Assembly (NCBI GenBank): GCA_022825185.1
Contig: JAJDYK010000310.1
Span: 1 to 5,934, forward strand
Length of the DNA stretch: 5,934 bases
DNA from: Candidatus Latescibacterota bacterium
Lineage (GTDB): Bacteria; Latescibacterota; UBA2968; UBA8231
Reading direction: 5' to 3'
Below the pieces are notes generated by a model. That model made no database searches. It had not been told where the DNA came from and saw only the letters and a list, made by a program, of their open reading frames with translations. This document shows positions 1-5,595 of this stretch, piece after piece (position 1 is the stretch's first letter; every line of letters starts with the position of its first letter). Position numbers and translations under genes: made by a program.

Positions 1-71
1 CGCCGCGCGAGGATTACATAGAGCACTACAATAAACACGCCACAACTTCCACCGAGACCGTCTGGGCCTAG
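1..71 (+). CDS. C-terminal end of an unidentified upstream gene (partial)
   Basis: An open frame (codons starting at position 3) runs from the window edge to a TAG at 69-71, encoding about 22 residues and ending ...STETVWA. The other two plus frames hit stops by 21 and 34, so this is the most likely coding frame. The tail is hydrophilic and too short to assign to a family. It ends 17 nt before the next ATG on the same strand, so it is probably the preceding gene of the same operon. That a gene ends here is reasonably likely; its identity is unknown. Confidence 0.5.
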   Translation, partial: PREDYIEHYNKHATTSTETVWA

Positions 72-88
72 CGATAAGGGAGAATACT

Positions 89-1030
89 ATGCAGATGTTG
101 CAACAGGAACACTGCCACAATGTGCTGGTTGTGGCGATTACGCCCCGCGACGCGGAACGGGGCATTGACTTGGCGGGGATTGGCAGCAATGTGCGCTTTC
201 TCTGTGAGCGGGGCGTCGATTTTATTATGCCAGCGTGCGGAACGGGGCTGGTGTACGATATGACCTTAGAGGAATACGAGGCCGTCGTTGGGGCTTTTGT
301 GGAGGCGGCAGCCGGGGAGGCGTTGGTGGTGCCGGGGATTGGGCCGGGGTATGGTCGGGCGCTGGAAATGGGGCGGATTGCCCGCTCTTTAGGCGTCGCT
401 GGGGTGATGATTATGCCCATCGTCGGGCCGGCTTCAGCCGGGGGCGTTGCCGTGGGCTTGCGCGACATTGCCGAGAAGACTCAGTTGCCCACGATACTGT
501 ACCAGCGCCGGCTGGATATTATGCCGGTCGAGCAAGTAGTGGCGCTGTGTAAGCTAGACGAAGTGGTGGGGCTTAAATACGCCGTTGAAGACTTGGAGGC
601 GTTCCAGCGGATCGTCGCTGGTGCTGGGAAGGACGCGGCCATGGTCTGCGGCATGGCCGAGGATCCCTGTCTCGACTATATGGCAGCCGGTGCGGTTGGA
701 TTTAGCTCGGGGATGGCCAACTTTGTCCCCGGCATGAGCCTGACGCTGCTAGAGCGCTCTGCGGCGGGGGATCGCACCGGAGCGGAGGAGATTCGGCGAC
801 AGATGGTGCCGTTTGAGGATCTGCGCGGTGAGCGAGCGGCGCGCTATAGTGGCTCGGCGCTGCATGCGGCTATGGAGCGGTTTGGGCTGGCTGGAGGGCC
901 GGTGGTGCCTTTTGCCGAGGATGTGGCCGCTGAGGATCTGCCGAGATTGCACGCGCTCGTCGATAAGCTGGACGAGACAGAGAGACAAATGCAAATGCAA
1001 ATGCAAATGCAAATGAAAGAGGTCGTATGA
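89..1030 (+). CDS. DHDPS/N-acetylneuraminate lyase family protein, KdgD-like
   Basis: This is a 313-residue class I aldolase-type TIM barrel of the DapA family, which forms a Schiff base between a lysine and a 2-keto acid substrate. Visible landmarks are an N-terminal AITPRD (16-21), CGTG (50-53) at the usual GTTGE-type loop, the barrel tyrosine in ILYQRR (Y138) and the predicted Schiff-base lysine in VGLKYAVED (K163). The segments GFSSGMANFVPG (204-215) and a late PVVPF recall 5-dehydro-4-deoxyglucarate dehydratases more than true DapA, but the substrate cannot be fixed. The start is supported by AAGGGAG at 76-82, six bases before the ATG. The stop overlaps the next gene's start (ATGA). The C-terminus is odd: Q300-M309 is a perfect (Gln-Met)5 run encoded by a hexamer repeat, after the helix where family members normally end. 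The protein is probably a cytosolic enzyme of sugar-acid breakdown working with the downstream dehydrogenase (inference). Family assignment is firm and specificity is open. Confidence 0.88.
   Translation: MQMLQQEHCHNVLVVAITPRDAERGIDLAGIGSNVRFLCERGVDFIMPACGTGLVYDMTLEEYEAVVGAFVEAAAGEALVVPGIGPGYGRALEMGRIARSLGVAGVMIMPIVGPASAGGVAVGLRDIAEKTQLPTILYQRRLDIMPVEQVVALCKLDEVVGLKYAVEDLEAFQRIVAGAGKDAAMVCGMAEDPCLDYMAAGAVGFSSGMANFVPGMSLTLLERSAAGDRTGAEEIRRQMVPFEDLRGERAARYSGSALHAAMERFGLAGGPVVPFAEDVAAEDLPRLHALVDKLDETERQMQMQMQMQMKEVV
986..1015 (+). repeat. Tandem hexamer repeat, (CAAATG)x5
   Basis: Five perfect, uninterrupted CAAATG units lie at 986-991, 992-997, 998-1003, 1004-1009 and 1010-1015. They encode Gln-Met five times in the lyase frame, at codons 300-309. 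Because the unit is six bases, gain or loss of a copy would change the tail by two residues without shifting the frame. The array ends directly before the purine-rich AAAGAGG (1016-1022) that serves as ribosome binding site for the gene starting at 1027. Confidence 0.95.
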
Positions 1031-2133
1031 ACCAAGATGAACTGCGCGTAGGGCTGGTGGGCACAGGCGGCGTCTGTGCAGGAGTACACTATCCAGGGCT
1101 GCGGCTGATTCCCGGGGTCGAGATCGCTGGGATTTGCGAGCCAGATGAGACGCTGCGGCAAAAGCGGCAGGCGGAATGGGGCATTGAGGCTGCTTTTGAC
1201 CGGATGGACGCGCTCTTAGATGCGGTGGCCCCAGATGCGGTCTGTATCGCCGTGCCCAACGTCTATCACTACGAGTTGATCGTCCAAGCCTTAGACGCTG
1301 GCTGCCACGTGCTATGCGAGAAGCCCCTAGGTATGGACTTTGCTCAAACTCGGGAAATATATGATCGGGGCAAGGCGTCGGGGCGTCGCCACATGACGGC
1401 GTTTACCTATCGCTTTGTACCGGCCATGAACTACATCCGCCACTTGGTGCAGACCGGTGCCTTGGGGGTGATTCGTCACGCCCGTTTTCAGCGCCTGCAA
1501 GACTGGGGAGAGTGCGCCATTGGCTGGCGGCAATACAAGCGCTACGCCGGGTCGGGCGAACTGGGTGATATGGGCATTCACCGCATTGATTTTGCCGAGG
1601 ATCTGCTGGGGCCGATAGAGGCTGTGTGCGGCGCAGCCAAGCAGTTGGTGCCAAGAGATCAGACCCGCCAAGGCCAGCCGTGCCCACCGCAGGACGTGGA
1701 AGATTGGATCGCGTGGATCGCCGAGTTTGCAAGCGGCACCACGGGTGTCTTCGAGATGGGCAAGTTGAGCAAGGGCTCCGGCCCAAAGGGCGACCACGAC
1801 TTGGCCGAGTTCAACGGGGAGGATGCCTCGGTCGTCTATCGGCTGCACGCGCCGCACGAGGTGCTCTTTGCCCCTCGCGGCGAACCCTATCAGAGTCAGC
1901 CTGTGCCCGCAGAGTTCCTCACGCGCCCCAATGCGCCGCGCGATCCGTCTGTCGGCGATCCCGTGCAGACCTTCCGCTACGACCAAGCTTGGGAATTCGT
2001 CAGCGCCATCCGCGAGGGACGCGATTGCGTCCCATCGTTTTACCACGGGATGCGAGCGCAAGCCGTGGCCGATTCTATCCTCCAAGCCGCAGCCGAGCGG
2101 CGGTGGGTCGATATTCCCGATTGCTCGGCTTAG
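1027..2133 (+). CDS. Gfo/Idh/MocA family NAD(P)-dependent oxidoreductase
   Basis: A 368-residue, complete-looking member of the glucose-fructose oxidoreductase/inositol dehydrogenase/MocA family, which oxidises or reduces a sugar or sugar-derivative hydroxyl with NAD(P). The N-terminal Rossmann fold shows a beta strand followed by GLVGTGGVCAGVH (9-21) and an acidic E38 at the end of strand 2. The hallmark EKP is at 98-100 (CEKPLG), whose lysine is catalytic in the family. The substrate domain carries GELGDMGIHRIDF (177-189), matching the D-x-G-x-H-x-x-D pattern with D181, G183, H185 and D188. The start overlaps the previous stop by four bases (ATGA), with AAAGAGG at 1016-1022 as ribosome binding site, which indicates translational coupling. 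Pairing with a DapA-type lyase suggests a short sugar-acid pathway (inference). There is no signal peptide, so it is probably cytosolic. The exact substrate cannot be read from the sequence. Confidence 0.92.
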   Translation: MNQDELRVGLVGTGGVCAGVHYPGLRLIPGVEIAGICEPDETLRQKRQAEWGIEAAFDRMDALLDAVAPDAVCIAVPNVYHYELIVQALDAGCHVLCEKPLGMDFAQTREIYDRGKASGRRHMTAFTYRFVPAMNYIRHLVQTGALGVIRHARFQRLQDWGECAIGWRQYKRYAGSGELGDMGIHRIDFAEDLLGPIEAVCGAAKQLVPRDQTRQGQPCPPQDVEDWIAWIAEFASGTTGVFEMGKLSKGSGPKGDHDLAEFNGEDASVVYRLHAPHEVLFAPRGEPYQSQPVPAEFLTRPNAPRDPSVGDPVQTFRYDQAWEFVSAIREGRDCVPSFYHGMRAQAVADSILQAAAERRWVDIPDCSA

Positions 2134-2141
2134 GCGGGACG

Positions 2142-2218
2142 ATGATGAGCAAAAGTCCGAAAGCAGCGTATGTGCGGGATGGGTTTTATCGACGACCCGA
2201 CGCATTGCCCGGTAGAAT
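2142..2218 (+). other. Possible N-terminal remnant of a truncated gene
   Basis: Nine bases after the dehydrogenase stop, a double ATG (2142, 2145) opens a frame reading MMSKSPKAAYVRDGFYRRPD and then ALPG before it runs antisense over the end of lnt; its stop is at 2310-2312. The pattern Y-x-R-D-G-F followed by a PDALP-like turn resembles the start of phytanoyl-CoA dioxygenase-type proteins (from memory of the family). If real, this is only the first 20-25 codons of such a gene, cut off where it meets lnt. The upstream GGCGGGA is a weak ribosome binding site. Chance coding in a short spacer is a real alternative. I see no other gene or clear terminator in this spacer. Confidence 0.22.
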
Positions 2219-3745
2219 TCAATCGCGATTCCTAATTCCAATTTTGCGGGCAGCGATTAGCGAGAGCGTGAGAGCGCAGAGCAGGAGCGGCCAATCCCCC
2301 CAGCGCGTGTAGATCGTCTGTCCTTGGTGCAGGGGCACGTCTATTGCAAAGCCTACGGTGGCAAAAAGCGGCGTGCGATAGACAATGCGTCCGCTCGGTT
2401 CGATTAAGCCGGAAATGCCGGTATTGGCGGCGCGGACTACGGCCCGCCCGCTTTCTACAGCCCGTAGGACGGCTTGCGCAAAGTGCTGGTGAGGAGCCGC
2501 GGTGGTGCCGAACCAAGCGTCGTTGGTGGTGTTGATGAGAAAGTCCGGATTTTGATCCATCAGTGCGCGGGTGATTTCCGGAAAGATGGACTCGTAGCAA
2601 ATAAAGACCCCGAAGGAGGTGTCGCTGCGCGGAAGCTGCAGTACTTTGTGTCTTGCTCCGTGGGCGAAGATGCCACTTTCCGCTGTAAGTCCTCCCAAAT
2701 ACTGAAAGATGGATGGAAAGGGCAGAAACTCGCCAAAAGGCACCAAGTGCACTTTGTCGGCGTAATCGACTACTTCTCCTTGGACGTTGAGTAGGAACGC
2801 CCGGTTATAGACCGGGGCCGTGCGGTTTTGCGAATCCCCCTCGAGGCTGCCTACTAGCATGGGCGTATCTAGCTCCGGTGCTAGAACTGTGATTGAATCG
2901 ACATAGGGTGCGTACAAAGGGTCGCCAAAATAGAGCGGCAGAGCCGTCTCGGGGTAGATGATCAGGGCTGGTTCTTCCGCGGCCGCCAGGTCCCGAGTGA
3001 GTGCAGCGTAGTGCCGAGCCGTCCAAGCCAGCCGATTCTCCTTCCACTTGCGGTCTTGGGGGATATTGCCTTGAATGACGCCGACCTTCAGGGTGGATGG
3101 CGGCGGATCCGGCTCGTCGTGCAGCCGATAGAAGCCCCATAGATGAACGGCGACTATAAAGAAAAGGGGCAGGCTCAGATAGGGAATGAAGGCCCGGTGC
3201 GTGAGGGCTTGGGCCAACGCGGCGTTGAATAGGACGATGAGGAAACTCAGGCCATAGACGCCTGTGATGGTAGCCCATTGTAGGAAGGGCAGGTTGAGGT
3301 ATTGCGAGTCGCCCAAGAGTTGCCAAGGAAAGCCGCTCAACATCCAATTTTGCACCCACTCTAACAGAACCCAGATGCTAGCCGCCGACCAGGTAAAGAG
3401 CGGAGAAGAAAAGTTTAGACGGCGGCACACCGCGACAAAACAGGCCAGATACAAGGCCATGTATAAAATGAGCAGCACATTCGTCGCGGCGGCGGTTGCC
3501 AAGGACAGAGCACCGTACAATTGCAAGGTTTCGGTAATCCAGTACGTGCGCCCGGTAGCCCAGACGATGCCGGCGACCAGTCCGAGGGCGAAGTGACTTT
3601 GGGCGGGCAGCCAGTTTCGAGCCAAAAAAAGCGGCAGCAGACAAATCCAAGCGAGGTAATACTGATCGAATTTGGGGATGCTAACTACGAAGAGCAGGCC
3701 CGAGAGTAAGGCCGGGGCCAGCAGGGGAAAGAGCCGCTGCGGCAA
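2219..3745 (-). CDS. lnt: Apolipoprotein N-acyltransferase
   Basis: Lnt is an inner-membrane enzyme that transfers an acyl chain from phospholipid to the N-terminal cysteine of lipoproteins, the last step of lipoprotein maturation. At 508 residues it is close to E. coli Lnt (512). Hydrophobic segments at roughly 7-23, 30-42, 53-68, 80-107, 117-131, 155-178 and 186-206 are followed by a periplasmic nitrilase-like domain (about 218-470) and a last membrane helix (about 484-499). The Glu-Lys-Cys triad is visible: E266 in IIYPETALP, K331 in YADKVHLVPFGEF and C383 in VFICYES. Other expected residues are W234 in DRKWKEN, E339 in FGEF and Y384-E385. The start is TTG, one base after the stop of the upstream sigma-like gene, with GAGG at 3754-3757 eight bases ahead; the first in-frame ATG is at codon 96, inside the membrane region. 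It forms the end of a ybeY-corC-lnt cluster and converges with the dehydrogenase gene. Confidence 0.96.
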   Translation of the reverse strand: MPQRLFPLLAPALLSGLLFVVSIPKFDQYYLAWICLLPLFLARNWLPAQSHFALGLVAGIVWATGRTYWITETLQLYGALSLATAAATNVLLILYMALYLACFVAVCRRLNFSSPLFTWSAASIWVLLEWVQNWMLSGFPWQLLGDSQYLNLPFLQWATITGVYGLSFLIVLFNAALAQALTHRAFIPYLSLPLFFIVAVHLWGFYRLHDEPDPPPSTLKVGVIQGNIPQDRKWKENRLAWTARHYAALTRDLAAAEEPALIIYPETALPLYFGDPLYAPYVDSITVLAPELDTPMLVGSLEGDSQNRTAPVYNRAFLLNVQGEVVDYADKVHLVPFGEFLPFPSIFQYLGGLTAESGIFAHGARHKVLQLPRSDTSFGVFICYESIFPEITRALMDQNPDFLINTTNDAWFGTTAAPHQHFAQAVLRAVESGRAVVRAANTGISGLIEPSGRIVYRTPLFATVGFAIDVPLHQGQTIYTRWGDWPLLLCALTLSLIAARKIGIRNRD

Positions 3746-3746
3746 T

Positions 3747-4073
3747 TCAGACGCCTCGGTGCCAATCCTCGAGCCCTTGGCGCAATTTTTCTAACCCGCT
3801 CTGCTCTAGTGCAGCCATTGCGTCGCGAGAAATGCCTAGACGCGCTGCGACTTGGCCGGGTGATTTCTTGTACTGATAGCGGAGTTGAATAACGCGCATC
3901 TCGTCGTCGGAGAGGGCTTGGAGGGCACGGTGGACGAGTTGGCGCAACTCTTGGGCTTCAAGGCGATCTTGGGCGTCTTCGGCGACGAGCAAGGACACGA
4001 AGCGCTCGTCGAGGCGGATGCGCTCGACCGGAGCAGTGGTGGGATTGTCGGGGACCTTATTATAGATAGGCAT
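3747..4073 (-). CDS. Stand-alone sigma-70 region 4-like helix-turn-helix protein
   Basis: This 108-residue protein matches the C-terminal part of sigma-70 factors. The leading segment LDERFVSLLVAEDAQDRLEA (21-40) resembles the acidic linker before region 4. It is followed by LVHRALQALSDDEMRVIQLRY (46-66; region 4.1 pattern L-x-x-L-x-x-x-E-x-x-V-I-x-L-R-Y), then the helix-turn-helix SPGQVAARLGIS (71-82) and recognition helix RDAMAALEQSGLEKLRQ (83-99). In sigma factors region 4 contacts the -35 element and the RNA polymerase beta flap. Regions 2 and 3 are absent, so it cannot direct initiation alone. It may be a regulator, an accessory half-sigma or a decayed factor (inference). The annotated ATG directly follows a terminator T-tract and has no Shine-Dalgarno sequence; GTG at codon 26 (3998-3996) is an alternative start that keeps the whole domain. 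lnt starts one base after its stop. The family call is good; the function is unknown. Confidence 0.78.
   Translation of the reverse strand: MPIYNKVPDNPTTAPVERIRLDERFVSLLVAEDAQDRLEAQELRQLVHRALQALSDDEMRVIQLRYQYKKSPGQVAARLGISRDAMAALEQSGLEKLRQGLEDWHRGV
3754..3757 (-). promoter_or_regulatory. Ribosome binding site deciding the TTG start of lnt
   Basis: GAGG on the minus strand lies eight bases before the TTG at 3745-3743, inside the last codons of the upstream gene. With the TGA-A-TTG arrangement, this supports TTG as the real start and coupling of lnt translation to the sigma-like gene. Confidence 0.6.
4059..4064 (-). promoter_or_regulatory. Candidate -10 element (TATAAT) inside the sigma-like gene
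   Basis: A perfect TATAAT on the minus strand covers codons 4-5 of the annotated sigma-like gene. No good -35 is seen at the usual 16-18 bp; the bases there lie in the terminator hairpin. If active, it would give a transcript starting about 7-10 bases downstream, favouring the GTG start at 3998 and supplying lnt independently of the upstream operon. Chance occurrence is possible. Confidence 0.25.
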
Positions 4074-4074
4074 A

Positions 4075-4106
4075 GAAAAAATCAGGGAGCCGCAAGCGAC
4101 TCCCTG
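4075..4106 (-). terminator. Intrinsic terminator after tRNA-fMet
   Basis: On the minus strand CAGGGAGTCG and CGGCTCCCTG-type arms (4083-4106) pair over about ten base pairs, with one G-U and a 4-nt loop. They are followed by A, six T and CT. The hairpin begins six bases after the tRNA CCA, so it should end the tRNA transcript. The T-tract stops two bases before the annotated ATG of the next gene, which is unusually tight. The plus strand lacks a proper T-run, so the terminator is directional. Confidence 0.88.
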
Positions 4107-4112
4107 AAAAGG

Positions 4113-4189
<77 letters not shown>

Positions 4190-4207
4190 ACAAGCTATGT
4201 GACAATT

Positions 4208-4236
4208 AATCTAAAGGATGGGGCAGGCGGGCGCAA
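4208..4236 (-). promoter_or_regulatory. Weak candidate promoter for tRNA-fMet
   Basis: In the 52-nt corC-tRNA spacer the minus strand reads TTGCGC (4236-4231), a 17-bp gap, then TAGATT (4213-4208). Matches to consensus are about 3/6 and 4/6. The start would fall 10-15 bases before the tRNA. The geometry is right but the boxes are poor. Confidence 0.25.
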
Positions 4237-4241
4237 CCCTC

Positions 4242-5558
4242 TCAATGGCCGACGGGCGTCAAGCGCCGGAGTTTGACTTGGGCGATGCGCTGGCCTTCCA
4301 CCTTGAGGATGTCGAGTTCTAGATCGTTTACCTTGAAGGCTAAGCCCTCCACGGGAATGCTTCCCAAGTGGTCATAGATAAATCCCCCCAAGGTTTCAAA
4401 ACCCGTCCTCGGCAGATCGGTAGAAAGCAACTTGTTGAGATCGTCTATGTCGATGCGGGCATTGGCTATGAGCACCTCGCCGGGAACCTCCCAGTGGTGC
4501 AGTGCTTCTTCCTCGTCATACTCGTCTTGGATTTCCCCGACGATTTCCTCGACGAGGTCTTCGGTGGTGACCAAGCCAGCCGTGCCGCCGTATTCGTCGA
4601 GGACGATGGCGAGACGGATTTTGTTGGCTCTCAATTCGTTGAACAGGATGTCGATTTTCTTGGTCTCAGGGATGTAATAAGGCTCATGGGTAAAACGCAG
4701 ATCGTCCTCTTGCTTGCTGGCCAGTAGTTGGTTTATCGGTGTCGCCAGATCGATTTCGGGACGGGACACCAATATCTGCAACAGATCTTTGGCGTACACA
4801 ATCCCTTGGATGTGGTCGAGGCTTTCTCGGTAAATGGGCAGGCGCGAGTGTCCTTTGTCCCGGATGAGATCGATTAAGTCTTTCAAGGAGGCCGATTGGT
4901 CGATGGCGACCATATCGACGCGGGGAATCATGACTTCGCGGACGATGCGGTCGTGGAAACCAAAAACGCCCTCAATCATCTCGCGCTCGCCTTCTTCTAG
5001 GACGCCAGACTCGCCTTCTGACTCGACGATGCTGCGCAGTTCTTCTTCTTTTTCCGCGCGAAAGTCTTCGTCGCTGTAATCGAAGCTGCTGAGAAGTTCG
5101 AGAAGATTGGTCAAGGGGAGGAGTAGAGCGTGTACCGGCACATAGGCTAAGGCGACGATGGGGACGCGTACTTCGTCGCCTTCTTCGTCAAAGCGAATGC
5201 GTCGCGGTGTCGCTACGACCATAAAAAGCCCTAGCGCACCCAATAGGGCTACGGCCGCGGAGATATAGCTCGCAAGGGCAAAAGCCTGTGCGAGAAAGAA
5301 CAGGGAAAGAGCGAGGACGATGATGCCGATGGCTTCACCGAGGCGGGTCATCAGGCGCAGGCGCAGGCGCGGCTCGTAGATGCGGAGCATGGCTTGCGTA
5401 TGGGATACGCCGCTTTCGGCCATTTTCTCTAACACGGATTTGGAGAGAATGGCGAAGGTTGTCTCATAGCTGGCTACCACGAAGAGCCAGACGAGACTGA
5501 CCGTGCCGACCAGCGCGGCGTATGCGATCAAGGATAAGTCAACTTGTGGGGGTTCCAA
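4242..5558 (-). CDS. corC: CorC/HlyC (CNNM-type) membrane protein with CBS pair
   Basis: A 438-residue inner-membrane protein of the CorC/CNNM family, linked in other bacteria to Mg2+ (and Co2+) export. An N-terminal DUF21/CNNM membrane domain has hydrophobic segments at about 8-30, 75-97, 100-118 and 133-155, with the S-x-E-T motif at 30-33 (ASYETTFA). An acidic helical linker (EEELRSIVESEGESGVLEEG, 171-190) leads to a CBS pair: CBS1 about 203-262 (VREVMIPRVDMVAID, ending GIVYAKDLL) and CBS2 about 270-342 (YYIPETKKI, IVLDEYGGTAGLVTTEDL). A CorC_HlyC domain (about 355-434; TGFETLGGFIYDHLGSIP) closes the protein. The membrane domain is divergent and short: the usual G-N-x-x-x-N helix motif appears replaced by TRLGEAIGI. 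The start is TTG, five bases after AAAGGAG (5570-5564); no ATG occurs before codon 46. It follows ybeY by 37 bp, the typical order of this cluster. Confidence 0.93.
   Translation of the reverse strand: MEPPQVDLSLIAYAALVGTVSLVWLFVVASYETTFAILSKSVLEKMAESGVSHTQAMLRIYEPRLRLRLMTRLGEAIGIIVLALSLFFLAQAFALASYISAAVALLGALGLFMVVATPRRIRFDEEGDEVRVPIVALAYVPVHALLLPLTNLLELLSSFDYSDEDFRAEKEEELRSIVESEGESGVLEEGEREMIEGVFGFHDRIVREVMIPRVDMVAIDQSASLKDLIDLIRDKGHSRLPIYRESLDHIQGIVYAKDLLQILVSRPEIDLATPINQLLASKQEDDLRFTHEPYYIPETKKIDILFNELRANKIRLAIVLDEYGGTAGLVTTEDLVEEIVGEIQDEYDEEEALHHWEVPGEVLIANARIDIDDLNKLLSTDLPRTGFETLGGFIYDHLGSIPVEGLAFKVNDLELDILKVEGQRIAQVKLRRLTPVGH
5352..5369. repeat. Short hexamer repeat (CAGGCG)x3 inside corC
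   Basis: Three perfect CAGGCG copies on the plus strand encode the R-L-R-L-R-L stretch around residues 64-69 of CorC on the minus strand. The array is short and probably only reflects the basic loop before the second membrane helix. Confidence 0.7.
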
Positions 5559-5563
5559 AAAGG

Positions 5564-5570
5564 CTCCTTT
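5564..5570 (-). promoter_or_regulatory. Ribosome binding site deciding the TTG start of corC
   Basis: AAAGGAG on the minus strand, a near-full match to the anti-Shine-Dalgarno complement, lies five bases before the TTG at 5558-5556. No ATG or GTG sits at a suitable distance, so TTG is the best start. Confidence 0.75.
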
Positions 5571-5595
5571 CGGTAAAGCGGCCGGCCAAGGTCGC

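Noticed and set aside
844..1161. Minus-strand frame with an alternating (I-C) run across the hexamer repeat
   Set aside because: The periodic peptide is only the repeat read in another frame; there is no ribosome binding site or family match.
2181..2198. GGGT...ACCC hairpin between the convergent genes
   Set aside because: The stem is only four base pairs, with a 10-nt loop and no T-tract on either strand, so it is not a credible terminator.
2221..2230. Palindrome AATCGCGATT at the end of lnt
   Set aside because: It is a ten-base perfect palindrome but does not extend, and it lies in the last lnt codons; it is probably chance.
1327..2241. Long minus-strand open frame (304 codons) opposite the dehydrogenase
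   Set aside because: It is a shadow of the well-supported Gfo/Idh/MocA gene, with no recognisable domain.
1626..2312. Plus-strand frame of 228 codons across the dehydrogenase and into lnt
   Set aside because: Most of it is an off-frame reading of the dehydrogenase, rich in Arg and Pro; only its part after 2142 was kept as a weak remnant candidate.
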